From Kutzneria viridogrisea (GTDB lineage: Bacteria; Actinomycetota; Actinomycetes; Mycobacteriales; Pseudonocardiaceae), in the NCBI GenBank assembly GCA_014138725.1, contig JACJID010000001.1:744001-808000 (forward strand): a DNA stretch of 64,000 bases, in the 5' to 3' direction. The translations under genes were made by a program, and so were the position numbers. Below are positions 41,051 to 49,394 of this stretch, piece after piece. Under the pieces are notes generated by a model. The model was given only the letters and a program-made list of their open reading frames with translations. It was not told where the DNA came from and searched no databases. Numbering within the stretch: the stretch's first letter is position 1; the number at the start of each line of letters is the position of its first letter.

Positions 41051-42580
41051 ATGACCGACAGGTACATGGAGAAGCAGACCACGCCTCTTGTCGACGTTGC
41101 CGTGGTCGGGTGCGGGCCGGTCGGTCTGACGCTCGCGACCCTGCTGGGCAAGGCCGGGCACTCGGTCGTGGTGCTCGAGCGCTATCCCAGTCTGTACGGC
41201 CTTCCCCGCGCCACCAGTTTCGACGGCGAGATCATGCGCGCGCTGCAAGGGCTCGGACTCGCCGACGAGCTGAAGCCCACCCTGCACGTACAGAACGCAT
41301 ACGAGTGGCGCAACGGGGCAGGTGAGCTCCTCATCCGGCAGGTGTGCCGGGAGGTCGGCGCCAGCGGTTGGGCCGAGCTCTGCATGTTCCACCAGCCAGA
41401 CCTGGAGAAGGCGCTGTACTCGCTGTGCGCGTCACTGCCGAACGTCGACATCTCTTTCGGTACGACGGTCACCAGCCTGGTCCAGGACCGCGACCAGGTC
41501 ACCCTGAGCACGGCGGACGGTGCGACCCTCTCAGCGCGCTACGTGGTCGGTTGCGACGGCGGTAACAGCTTCGTTCGGGACGCCCTCGGCGTTGCGCAGG
41601 AAGACCTCGGCTTCTCCGAACCCTGGCTGGTCTGTGACTTCGCGCTCCGGCGCCCCGCGGCCGAACTGGGACTGCCGTCGGCGCTGCAGATCGGCGATCC
41701 TGAGGGACCGACCACCATCATCACCACCGGTGCCAGGCGCCAGCGGTTCTGCTTCATGCTCGACGATGGCGATGACTTCGAGCGGGAACGTGCGGTGGAC
41801 ACTGTGTGGTCTCGCGTGCACCGCTACCTTTCCCGCGATGACGCGGACATCGTCCGTGTCGCCGCCTACACCTTCCAGTCACTGGTCGCGAGGCGGTGGC
41901 GGGACGGCCGGGTCCTGCTCGCGGGGGACGCCGCACACCAGATACCGCCCTTTCTGGGCCAAGGACTGTGCTCGGGGATACGGGACGCACTCAACATCGC
42001 CTTCAAGATGGATCTCGTACTGAGGGGAATCCAGGACAGCGATGTGCTCGACACCTACCAGAGCGAGCGGGAACCGCACGTGCGTGGCGTGATGACCACG
42101 AGCATGGAGCTCGGTCGCCAGCACACGTTGCGCGACCCCGCGCTTGCCCGAGAGCGTGACAAGACACTGTTGGCGCGCCAAGCCGCACTCCGGGCGCCGG
42201 AACGGATTCGCCTGCCGGACCTCGGCCCCGGTCTGTTCGGGTCCGGCGGAGGCCGACTGTCAGTCCAGGGGCGAGTGAGCGACGGCCGAAGGACAGGACT
42301 GCTGGACGACCTCGTCGGCGGAGGTTTCCGCCTGCTGGTCGCCGAGCAGGCCCTTCCCAGTTTGGAGCTCGCCTCGCTCAAGGATGCGGGCGTCACGGTC
42401 GTCGGCTTCGGCCCCTCCGCCGCAGGAGCTGTCGTGGCCGACCCGGACGGCACTCACCGGCGTTGGCTGTCCGACCTCGGTGCCACCGCTGCTGCCGTGC
42501 GTCCCGACAACTACGTCTACACGGCGGGGCCAGATGCGGGCGAAGTAGCGAGCCAGCTGTTGACGATCCTCGCGCCGTAA
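41051..42580 (+). CDS. FAD-dependent aromatic-ring hydroxylase (MhpA-like)
   Basis: A 509-residue class A flavoprotein monooxygenase. The FAD motif VAVVGCGPVGLTLATLLGKAG is at about residues 14-34, the DG motif is VGCDGGNSFVRDALG, and the second FAD motif is LLAGDAAHQIPPFLGQGLCS. The C-terminal thioredoxin-like tail (from about 400) is as in MhpA and polyketide hydroxylases. The reaction is NAD(P)H- and O2-dependent hydroxylation of a phenolic ring. GGGAGAGG precedes ATG 41051. An SDR follows 86 bp downstream; with the LysR gene they make a small aromatic or polyketide modification unit. The substrate is unknown, and a ring-cleavage enzyme is absent. Confidence 0.9.
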   Translation: MTDRYMEKQTTPLVDVAVVGCGPVGLTLATLLGKAGHSVVVLERYPSLYGLPRATSFDGEIMRALQGLGLADELKPTLHVQNAYEWRNGAGELLIRQVCREVGASGWAELCMFHQPDLEKALYSLCASLPNVDISFGTTVTSLVQDRDQVTLSTADGATLSARYVVGCDGGNSFVRDALGVAQEDLGFSEPWLVCDFALRRPAAELGLPSALQIGDPEGPTTIITTGARRQRFCFMLDDGDDFERERAVDTVWSRVHRYLSRDDADIVRVAAYTFQSLVARRWRDGRVLLAGDAAHQIPPFLGQGLCSGIRDALNIAFKMDLVLRGIQDSDVLDTYQSEREPHVRGVMTTSMELGRQHTLRDPALARERDKTLLARQAALRAPERIRLPDLGPGLFGSGGGRLSVQGRVSDGRRTGLLDDLVGGGFRLLVAEQALPSLELASLKDAGVTVVGFGPSAAGAVVADPDGTHRRWLSDLGATAAAVRPDNYVYTAGPDAGEVASQLLTILAP

Positions 42581-42666
42581 CGGGAAGAGAAGACCTGAGC
42601 AGACCTTCGCCGCACCCAACTCCATGGGCTGGAACGAACTCTGCAGAGCATGATCAAGGAGTGAGC

Positions 42667-43431
42667 ATGGGGAACCTCGATGGCAAGGTCGCACTGGTCA
42701 CCGGCGGCAGCCGGGGGATCGGGCGAGGTATCGCCGAACGCCTGGCCAGGGACGGCGCTCTGGTCGCCGTGCACTACGGCAGCAACGAGGCGGCGGCCAA
42801 GGAGACCGCCGCGACCATCGCCGAGGCCGGTGGCCGCGCGTTCATCGTTGGGGCCGAACTGGGCGTTCCCAACGACGTGGACACGCTCATGGCCGGGCTG
42901 GAGGCCGGACTGCGCGCACACGGGGAGTCGACGATCGACATCCTGGTTCACAACGCGGGGCTCAACCTCATGGGGCGGCCGATCGAGGTGCTGACCCCGG
43001 AGGAGTTCGACCAGATGGTCGCGGTCAACGTCAAGGCACCGTTCTTCCTGACCCAGCGGCTGCTGCCACGGCTGCGCGACGGTGGCCGGATCATCAACAT
43101 CTCGTCGGTCTCCACGCGTATCGCCTCAGCCCATGGCATCGCTTATCCGATGACCAAGGGCGCGCTCGACGTGTTCGGCCACAGCCTGGCCAAGTACCTC
43201 GGTCCCCGTGGCATCACCGTCAATTCGGTCGTCGTCGGCTACACCCACACCGACATGACCGCCCAGGTGTTGGCCGACCCGGCGAACGTGGAGCGCAACA
43301 TCAGCCTGACCGCCCTCGGCCGGATCGGTCAGGTCCCGGACATCGCCGACGCGGTCGCCTTCCTGGCCTCCGACGACGCGCGCTGGATCACCGGTACCAA
43401 GATCGACGTCACCGGCGGCGTCAACCTCTAG
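42667..43431 (+). CDS. Short-chain dehydrogenase/reductase
   Basis: A 254-residue classical SDR close to 3-oxoacyl-ACP reductases: VTGGSRGIGRGIAERLA (residues 11-27), VAVHYGSNEAAA, LVHNAGLN, the catalytic IAYPMTKGALDVF (YxxxK), and the C-terminal GTKIDVTGGVNL. ATG 42667 is chosen because AAGGAG lies upstream at good spacing; GTG 42661 overlaps that spacing. It follows the FAD monooxygenase on the same strand and probably reduces or oxidises its product. Confidence 0.88.
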   Translation: MGNLDGKVALVTGGSRGIGRGIAERLARDGALVAVHYGSNEAAAKETAATIAEAGGRAFIVGAELGVPNDVDTLMAGLEAGLRAHGESTIDILVHNAGLNLMGRPIEVLTPEEFDQMVAVNVKAPFFLTQRLLPRLRDGGRIINISSVSTRIASAHGIAYPMTKGALDVFGHSLAKYLGPRGITVNSVVVGYTHTDMTAQVLADPANVERNISLTALGRIGQVPDIADAVAFLASDDARWITGTKIDVTGGVNL

Positions 43432-43590
43432 CAACACTCAACGAGCCGCGCCAACCAGGCGTCGACCGGCCCGAGACTGAGCACCCTTGCGCCCGAACCG
43501 AAAGCCGCGTGCAGCTGTCCGGCCCACCCCGACGGGGTGAGCCGGACGCAGCCTTCGATGGACGCGATGCCGGTGCCGGTCACCGCCAGA
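43428..43590 (-). other. Possible coding remnant on the minus strand
   Basis: From about 43590 to a TAG at 43428-43430 the minus strand reads TGTGIASIEGCVRLTPSGW, GQLHAAFGSGARVLSLGP and DAWLARLVECC. Codon use is protein-like but no start or family is recognised. It may be the tail of a lost gene between the SDR and the S33 peptidase. Confidence 0.25.
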
Positions 43591-45295
43591 TGGAGCGGTG
43601 TTCGACGGCGTCGTGGACGCGTGCTTGCTTGGTGTTCTGTGCGCGCAGGTTCGGTGTGCGGGCTCCGTCGGCCGGGACCGGGGGCCGCGGGTCACTGGCG
43701 CACTCCGAGCGGGACGGCGGGAGCACTCCGTTGATCAGGTAGTTGTCGATCTTGTCGGTGACGCATGCGTTGGAGCCGTAGTGACCATGCTGGCCGCTGT
43801 CGCGGACGGAGATCAGCTGGTTGCCCAGTGCCGCGGCCATCGCGGGCCCGCCGTCGTACTGAGTGGCGGGGTCACCGTCGCCCTGGATCACGACTCCGGT
43901 GGGGTAGCCGTCCCGTTTCAACGGCACCAGCTTCTCGGGCGGGGTGAAGGACCGGAACGTGCAGTTGGTCGGTGCGGCACCGATGACGCCGCTGCCGTTG
44001 CCGTCGACGTACGGGTACTCGACGCGGTACCGGCGCATGTCCTCGTAGTAGGTATCAAGGTTGGTGGGCCAGTCCGCCTCGCAGGTGACCGCGTCGTACA
44101 CGCCGGAGTCGACCTTGCGGATGCCCTGCCGGTACAGCATCCCGACCGCGGTACTGACATCCGCGGACAGGGCAGTGCCGTTCGAGGCCGCCTGCCGGAC
44201 CTCCGCCACCACCTCGGCGGTGACGTCCCAGACCGGCCGTGGCTGGGTGCCCTGTGCCAGGAACATGTCCAGGGCGGTGCGGTCGAACTTCCGCGGCCAG
44301 TAGGCGGGCCAGTTGGCGGGCCGGTCGCGGTTCAGCGAGACCGGGTGGGTGGCGAGCCTGGCGGCGAGGGCCTCCGTGGTGGCCAGCACCCCGTCCCGCG
44401 TCGTGCCCAAGTGGTAGACGTGGTCGCGTTCAGCGACCCAGGTGGCCCACTGCTCGACGTTGAACCGGTTGCCCACCGACTGCTGCTTTCCCTGGTCTCG
44501 CCACAGCCAGTCAGGGTGGATCGAGGAGTCCAGCACACTGCGGTTGAGCCCTTGGGGGAACAGGCTGCCGTAGACCGCACCCAGGTAGGTGCCGTAGGAG
44601 TACCCCAGGTAGTTGATCTTCTTCTCGCCGAGGGCGCTTCGGATGAGGTCCATGTCCCGCGCGGTGTTGGCCGTGTTGATGAAGGGACGGATGCCGCCAC
44701 CGGCGCGTCGGCAGGCGTCTTCCCGGGCTTGGGCGTAGGCGGTGAACGCCGCGAGCTGGTCGTCGCTGGGCCGGGAGTCGCGCGGCCGGTTGTCGGGGAT
44801 CCGTTCGCACTGAAGCCTGCTGGAGCGGCCGACGCCCCGGGGATCGAAGCCGATCAGGTCGAAGTGCGTGGCGAGCGCCGATTTCCGTGCCCCAAGGGGC
44901 ATGGACAGCCCGCCGCCGCCCGGGCCGCCGGGGTTGAACAGCACAACCCCTTTCCTGCGACTCGGATCGCTTGCCTTGATCCGGCTGACCTCGATGCTGA
45001 GCCTGCCGTCGCTGGGTTTGCGGTAGTTCAGCGGCACGGTCACCGTGGCGCACTCCATCTGCCCCCACTGGCCCTGCCACGGATCGACGATGATGCCGTC
45101 GCCGGGGTCGGGTTGTTCCGAGGGATCCGGCGGTGGCGGTTCCGGGCACTGGTGCCAGTCGACCCGCTGCCGGTAGAACTCCTCCAGCCCGTTCGGGGTG
45201 GCACCGGCCGGCGTCACCCCGAATCCCAGCCCGGCGGTCACCCCGGCCACGAGTACGACCCCCGCGAGGGACCCACGCTTTGCTCTGCGCGCCAT
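43580..45295 (-). CDS. Secreted S33 (tripeptidyl-aminopeptidase-like) serine peptidase
   Basis: A 571-residue exported alpha/beta-hydrolase. The signal peptide covers about residues 1-33 (GVVLVAGVTAGLGFG...PAGATP). Catalytic elements are the oxyanion FNPGGPGGGGLS, nucleophile LGYSYGTYLGAVY (GxSxG), Asp in VIQGDGDPATQYDGG and His in DSGQHGHYGSN; a lid and TAP C-terminal domain lie between. Relatives release tripeptides or act on mycelial proteins. GGAAGGAG precedes ATG 45295. It is divergent from a two-component system, with three GTTTCAC boxes in the shared intergenic region. The paralogue at 30840-32447 carries an internal stop. Confidence 0.9.
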   Translation of the reverse strand: MARRAKRGSLAGVVLVAGVTAGLGFGVTPAGATPNGLEEFYRQRVDWHQCPEPPPPDPSEQPDPGDGIIVDPWQGQWGQMECATVTVPLNYRKPSDGRLSIEVSRIKASDPSRRKGVVLFNPGGPGGGGLSMPLGARKSALATHFDLIGFDPRGVGRSSRLQCERIPDNRPRDSRPSDDQLAAFTAYAQAREDACRRAGGGIRPFINTANTARDMDLIRSALGEKKINYLGYSYGTYLGAVYGSLFPQGLNRSVLDSSIHPDWLWRDQGKQQSVGNRFNVEQWATWVAERDHVYHLGTTRDGVLATTEALAARLATHPVSLNRDRPANWPAYWPRKFDRTALDMFLAQGTQPRPVWDVTAEVVAEVRQAASNGTALSADVSTAVGMLYRQGIRKVDSGVYDAVTCEADWPTNLDTYYEDMRRYRVEYPYVDGNGSGVIGAAPTNCTFRSFTPPEKLVPLKRDGYPTGVVIQGDGDPATQYDGGPAMAAALGNQLISVRDSGQHGHYGSNACVTDKIDNYLINGVLPPSRSECASDPRPPVPADGARTPNLRAQNTKQARVHDAVEHRSIWR

Positions 45296-45344
45296 ACGCG
45301 CTCCTTCCACCGAGAACCAGTGAGGTGACGGTATGGACCCCGGT

Positions 45345-45400
45345 GTTTCACGGGCGTTTCACCGCCGCGTGGCCAAGGTCGGGCGTTATGCCGGTGAAAC
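45345..45400. promoter_or_regulatory. GTTTCAC boxes: tandem pair with 11-bp period plus one inverted copy
   Basis: GTTTCAC occurs at 45345-45351 and 45356-45362 (11-bp period, the usual tandem spacing for OmpR/PhoB-type regulators) and as GTGAAAC at 45394-45400. They lie between the S33 peptidase and the response regulator gene. Confidence 0.6.
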
Positions 45401-45453
45401 ACCGGTGGCGTTACCGTCGGGGCCGGAGTCGGATTCCGTGAACGGAGATGGCG

Positions 45454-46122
45454 ATGCGTGTGCTGGTCGCGGAGGATGAGGAGAGGCTCGCCGGATACAT
45501 CGCGGAAGGTCTGCGGGACCAGTCGATGTCGGTCGACCTCGCACACGACGGCACCAGCGCACTGGACAAGCTCCTCACCCGTTGCTACGACGTCGTGGTG
45601 CTGGACCGGGACCTTCCCGGCACACACGGCGACGAGATCTGCCGACACCTCATCGAACACGGCGGACACACCCGAGTGCTGATGCTCACCGCGCTGGCCG
45701 ATGTCGGTGACCGGATCGCCGGGCTGCGCCTCGGCGCCGACGACTACCTCGGCAAACCGTTCGACTTCGACGAACTCGTCGCCAGGCTCCACGCACTCGG
45801 CCGTCGATCCCACCCGGCCGTGCCACCGGTACTCCGCCGGCACGGCATCACACTCCACTCGTCCCACCGCGAGGTCTTCCGCGAGGGCAAGCCCATTGCT
45901 TTGTCCAACAAGGAATTCGGAGTGCTGTCCAGGCTCATGGCGGCGGACGGGAGGATCGTCAGCGCCGAGGAGCTGTTGCGCGTCGTGTGGGACGAGCACG
46001 CCGACCCCTTCACCAACGCCGTGCGGGTGACCATGTGCCGGCTGCGTGCCAAGCTCGGCGAGCCCGGTGTCATCGACACGCTCCCCGGTGTCGGCTACCG
46101 GATGGATGGCCCCGAGTGCTGA
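45454..46122 (+). CDS. OmpR/PhoB-family response regulator
   Basis: A 222-residue regulator. The receiver domain is about residues 1-115, with acidic residues in VAEDEERLAGYIA, the phospho-acceptor Asp in VVVLDRDLPGTHGDE, Thr in VLMLTALAD and Lys in DDYLGKPFDFDEL. The C-terminal winged helix ends in VRVTMCRLRAKLGEPGVIDT and VGYRM. ATG 45454 is used because GGAG lies 6 nt upstream; ATG 45448 overlaps it. The stop overlaps the kinase start by 7 bp. It probably binds the GTTTCAC boxes upstream and controls itself and the S33 peptidase. Confidence 0.92.
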   Translation: MRVLVAEDEERLAGYIAEGLRDQSMSVDLAHDGTSALDKLLTRCYDVVVLDRDLPGTHGDEICRHLIEHGGHTRVLMLTALADVGDRIAGLRLGADDYLGKPFDFDELVARLHALGRRSHPAVPPVLRRHGITLHSSHREVFREGKPIALSNKEFGVLSRLMAADGRIVSAEELLRVVWDEHADPFTNAVRVTMCRLRAKLGEPGVIDTLPGVGYRMDGPEC

Positions 46123-47315
46123 GCCGTTGCACGCTGCGGTGGCGGCTCACCTTGTTGCACACCGCCGCGTTCCTGATCGTGGCCGCGATAGTGGTCACGA
46201 TGGTCTACTTCCAGAACCGCCTCGTCATCATGAAGATCGGCTCCACAGGCGCACCCGTCGACCTGATGTTGCCGACCGCAGGAGAGCCGGGGCCGGGCGA
46301 GAACGCGCCGCATGGGGCGGCGGAGACAGACGCGATCGCCATACAACAGAACGAGGCGTTGGGGAGCCTGCTCACGCAGTGGATCGTGGCGCTGACCGTG
46401 GTGACCGCGCTCGCTGGATTGCTGGCCTGGTGGGTCACCGGGCGGGTGCTCAACCGGGTCCACCGGATGACCTCCCAGGCGCGCCGCATCTCCACGGCGA
46501 ACCTGCACGAGCGGCTTGCCCTTCAGGGACAAGAAGATGAGATCAAACAACTGGCCGATACCTTCGACGCCTTGCTCTCCCGACTGGAGAACGCGTTCAA
46601 CGCACAGGCGCGGTTCATCGCCAACGCATCGCACGAGCTACGCACTCCGCTCGCCGTAGCCCGCACGACACTGCAAGTAGGACTCGCCACAACGGACCCG
46701 GACCGGGTCAGGCGCGTACGCGAGGAGTTGCTCCACAACAACGACCGCTGCATCGCGTTGATCAACGGTCTGCTCACCCTGGCCCGCGGGCAGCAGGGCG
46801 CACACCGGCAAGACCCCGTGGACCTCGTTGCCGTGGTGCACGACGTCACCGGTGAACTGGCTGCCACCCGGCCTGCTGACGGGCCGCACGTGCGGATTGA
46901 CACGCCTACGCGATGCATGGTGTTCGGCGATCCAGTGCTGCTAGCCCAGATGGTGCGCAACCTCGTCGACAACGCCCTGCGGTACAACGTTTCCTGCGGC
47001 GAGGTGTTCGTGGAACTCGACGCGGAGGGAAACCTGACAATTAGCAATACCGGCCCGGAGATCGGTGAGGACGAAGTAGATCGCCTGTTCGAGCCGTTCT
47101 ACCGGGGCGCGACGAGGACCGGGCGAACCAGTGGAGCCGGGCTCGGGCTGTCCATCGTCCGAGCCATCACCCTCGCCTGCGGTGGCACCGCCTCTGCTCG
47201 GCCACGGCGCGGTGGGGGCCTCGTCGTCGAGGTGCGAATCCCGGACGCATCGTCCACTTTGGTCACTCCAGCTGACCGGCTACTTGTGGAAACTGGGCGT
47301 CCAGGCAAACGGTAA
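46116..47315 (+). CDS. Membrane sensor histidine kinase
   Basis: A 399-residue kinase. TM1 (LLHTAAFLIVAAIVVTMVYF, about 12-31), an extracytoplasmic sensor of about 75 residues, TM2 (WIVALTVVTALAGLLAWWV), a HAMP domain (TGRVLNRVHRMTSQARRIS), HisKA with the phospho-His in FIANASHELRTPLAVA, then N box RNLVDNALRYN and G box GAGLGLSIVRAIT. GTG 46116 overlaps the regulator stop, so the pair is translationally coupled. The sensor has no recognised ligand fold. The two flanking secreted peptidases suggest an envelope or extracellular protein signal. Confidence 0.9.
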   Translation: MLSRCTLRWRLTLLHTAAFLIVAAIVVTMVYFQNRLVIMKIGSTGAPVDLMLPTAGEPGPGENAPHGAAETDAIAIQQNEALGSLLTQWIVALTVVTALAGLLAWWVTGRVLNRVHRMTSQARRISTANLHERLALQGQEDEIKQLADTFDALLSRLENAFNAQARFIANASHELRTPLAVARTTLQVGLATTDPDRVRRVREELLHNNDRCIALINGLLTLARGQQGAHRQDPVDLVAVVHDVTGELAATRPADGPHVRIDTPTRCMVFGDPVLLAQMVRNLVDNALRYNVSCGEVFVELDAEGNLTISNTGPEIGEDEVDRLFEPFYRGATRTGRTSGAGLGLSIVRAITLACGGTASARPRRGGGLVVEVRIPDASSTLVTPADRLLVETGRPGKR

Positions 47316-47427
47316 GAGCTGTCTTGTCGGTGCGCGATCAGGTCGCCGAGACAGCCGCCGCCCCAATTGCCAGCACCTGATTCTTGCCGTAACGCTCGTG
47401 AAATGCCCGACATGCTTGACTCGCCTC

Positions 47428-48222
47428 ATGATTTCTACAGTGAAGAGTCGAGCATGGCTGGTGGCAGGCATCGGGGCGGCGGTGATGGTCGCGAGCGCGG
47501 TGCCCGCGTCGGCCATCAGCGGAGGCGAGGAGGCCACCGAGGTCTATCCGTTCATGGCGTCTCTGCAGCAGCGCGCTGACGGTGAGCACTTCTGCGGCGG
47601 CACGCTCATCGATCGGCGGTGGATCGTCACCGCGAGGCACTGCGTGGTGGACGCCATGGGGAACCGCAGGGATCCAAAGACGTTCCGGGTACGGCTGGGA
47701 ACCAACAACCGCACCACAGGTGGTGAGGTACGCGGTGTGGCACGAATCGAACTACCTCCGGACTCCACCGCAGACGGGCCTGACCTGGCGCTGCTCAAGC
47801 TTGACGCTCCGTCCCGACGCACTCCCGCGGCGTTGCCCCGGACAGAACTGAAACCCGGTGATGCGGTTCGGACGATCGGTTGGGGCGATCACGAACTTCC
47901 CGAGAACCCGGGCGACCCCTGGCCCGCACGCCCGATCATGCTGCGACAGCTCGACAGCAGCCTCATCAAGCCCGAACACTGCCTCGGCGCCAGTGGTGAA
48001 CCGATGGCGCCGAACGAACTGTGCATGGCCTCCCTGCCCGGAAAGGGCAAGTGGCGGCAGACCAGCCGCTCCGGCGACTCCGGCGGCCCACTGCTGACCA
48101 AGAAGAACGGGGCCTGGACGGTGCACGGAGTGGATTCCCGTGGCGTACGCGATCAGAACGGCGTCTACGCATCCGTCCACAGCGGACTAACCTGGATCAG
48201 GGGCACCCTCCGCAAGGGGTGA
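47428..48222 (+). CDS. Secreted trypsin-like serine protease (S1 family)
   Basis: A 264-residue exported protease. The signal peptide is about residues 1-29 (AWLVAGIGAAVMVASAVPASA), and mature sequence begins ISGGEEATEVYPFMASLQ, in place of the usual IVGG. The catalytic triad is His in RRWIVTARHCVV, Asp in GPDLALLKLDAP and Ser in SRSGDSGGPLLTKK. The residue six before the catalytic Ser is not the Asp of trypsin (context QTSRSGDSGGP), so cleavage specificity is open. ATG 47428 has no strong ribosome site; GTG 47440 would shorten the signal peptide by 4 residues. It lies 112 bp after the sensor kinase on the same strand and may belong to its regulon. Confidence 0.88.
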   Translation: MISTVKSRAWLVAGIGAAVMVASAVPASAISGGEEATEVYPFMASLQQRADGEHFCGGTLIDRRWIVTARHCVVDAMGNRRDPKTFRVRLGTNNRTTGGEVRGVARIELPPDSTADGPDLALLKLDAPSRRTPAALPRTELKPGDAVRTIGWGDHELPENPGDPWPARPIMLRQLDSSLIKPEHCLGASGEPMAPNELCMASLPGKGKWRQTSRSGDSGGPLLTKKNGAWTVHGVDSRGVRDQNGVYASVHSGLTWIRGTLRKG

Positions 48223-48299
48223 CCGCACGCTGCGCCCTGCGGGGATACCTGCTCCTCACAACTGGTTTCACAATGAGCGGAGTGTCTGATGGCCACGCC

Positions 48300-48420
48300 C
48301 GCGTACTGCCCGCCGACGACCGAGCGGCGCTGGCCGGGATCGTGTTCGGGGACCGGGATCACCTGGCGCGAACTGCCGCACGAGGTGGCCGGCCCCGTCG
48401 GCGATCCCGCGCCGAGCCGG
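48300..48420 (+). mobile_element. IS5-type transposase N-terminal scrap
   Basis: The plus strand reads RAALAGIVF in one frame and then GTGITWRELPHEVAGPVGD in the next: the start of an IS5/IS1647-type transposase (GIVFVLRTGITWRELPAEV) broken by a frameshift. No continuation is present. Confidence 0.5.
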
Positions 48421-48561
48421 CCAGCCAGCGACGGTGAGTACCGTTCAAAGCCTCGCCAGCGTGCACATGGTTTCGCCGTCGAAGCTGGCGGCGCAGGGCG
48501 GGTTCGCTCGGTGCCGCGGTCAGGGGATCAGCACGAGCGTGCCCGGGGCGTGCCCGGAGAT

Positions 48562-48690
48562 CTCGGCCTCATGCCCACGCCGTTCGCGCGACGGTCCGCG
48601 GCCAAGCTCAAAGCGCTGCTCGACGCCGCAGCCGAGTTCCGGGTCGCCCCTGAGGGAAACGACCCGCGCCCCTGGCGGCGCACCTTCGCC
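48562..48690 (+). pseudogene. LysR-gene fragment resembling 39880-40806
   Basis: LGLMPTPFARRSAAKLKALL, DAAAEFRVAPEGNDPRP and WRRTFA run in one plus-strand frame and match GLVPTPFAQRSAARVKALLD and PAGSDPRSWRRTFA of the LysR protein at 39880-40806. The HTH and the rest of the effector domain are gone; the next base pairs are IS5 sequence. Confidence 0.72.
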
Positions 48691-48800
48691 AGAGGAAGGC
48701 GCAGAAGTGGTTGGCCTTGCGTTCGCACACCGAAACCGCGTCGGCGTACCCAGGCACGGAGGTCGGCGTGGTCGTATGCCCGCCAACGCGGCCTACGAGA
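48691..48800 (-). mobile_element. IS5-type fragment homologous to the one near 50.4 kb
   Basis: GGAAGGCGCAGAAG at the left and CGGAGGTCGGCGTGGTCG, then TATGCC, at the right recur, with a few changes, at about 50347-50430. The minus strand gives YDHADLRAWVRRRGFGV, the transposase YDHxxLRxWLRxRGI motif. Confidence 0.6.
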
Positions 48801-48870
48801 CGCGGCGGCACGCGGTGAGAAGTCGTGTGGGAGGTATTGCTGCACTCCAGAATCCCGACTTCTCGCCCGT

Positions 48871-49332
48871 CTAGCCCGTGGGGAGCCCGATGTTCCGCTG
48901 TTCAAGCGCGTGGCGAAGCGCCGCGAGCACCGGCATGAGGGTCCTGGCTTGGTCATCGGTGATCGCGGGGGCGAGCAGCGTCTCGAGCTGCTCGCGAAAG
49001 GTCTGCTCCGCCGCGGCGACCAAGTCCCGGCCTGCGGGCGTCAGTTCGATGAGCGAGGAGCGTCGGTCCTCGGGGTTGGGCACCCGCCGCACCCAGCGGC
49101 GCGCTTCGAGACGATCGATGCCCTTGCTGGTCGCGCCGATGCCAACGGCGAAGGTCGTGGCGATGTCGGCGACACGGGAACGTGGGTGGCGCCCCAGATA
49201 GCGCAGGAACTCGAACTGGGAGGCGACGATGCCGTGATCGGCTTTGAGTCGTTCCCCAACAGCGTTGTAGAGCCGGGTCTCGCACCGCACCAGGTGGTCG
49301 AAGAGCTGCTCGTTTGCCGAAGTGCATGCCAC
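48871..49332 (-). CDS. MarR-family regulator
   Basis: A 153-residue winged-helix regulator: LKADHGIVASQFEFLRYLGR, SRVADIATTFAVGIGATSKG as the recognition region, and VPNPEDRRSSLIELTPAG as the wing. GTG 49332 is chosen since similarity begins there (ACTSANEQLFDHLVRCETRL) and it lies in the first of two palindromic operators; the long upstream frame is antisense to the esterase. Divergence from the esterase with twin operators indicates self-repression and control of that gene. Confidence 0.85.
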   Translation of the reverse strand: MACTSANEQLFDHLVRCETRLYNAVGERLKADHGIVASQFEFLRYLGRHPRSRVADIATTFAVGIGATSKGIDRLEARRWVRRVPNPEDRRSSLIELTPAGRDLVAAAEQTFREQLETLLAPAITDDQARTLMPVLAALRHALEQRNIGLPTG

Positions 49333-49367
49333 GGCATACAGTCTAGCAGTGCATGCCTCGGCATGTA
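49323..49367. promoter_or_regulatory. Twin MarR operators TGCATGCCnnGGCATryA
   Basis: TGCATGCCACGGCATACA (49323-49340) and TGCATGCCTCGGCATGTA (49350-49367) are near-perfect palindromes 27 bp apart. One covers the marR start, the other lies about 28 bp before the esterase start. Confidence 0.8.
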
Positions 49368-49394
49368 CTTTTCGCCGAAGATCTGGGAGGTCGG

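Noticed and set aside
48021-48437. Plus-strand 138-codon frame as a gene after the S1 protease
   Set aside because: Its first part is a shadow of the protease and its end is a frameshifted IS5 transposase scrap.
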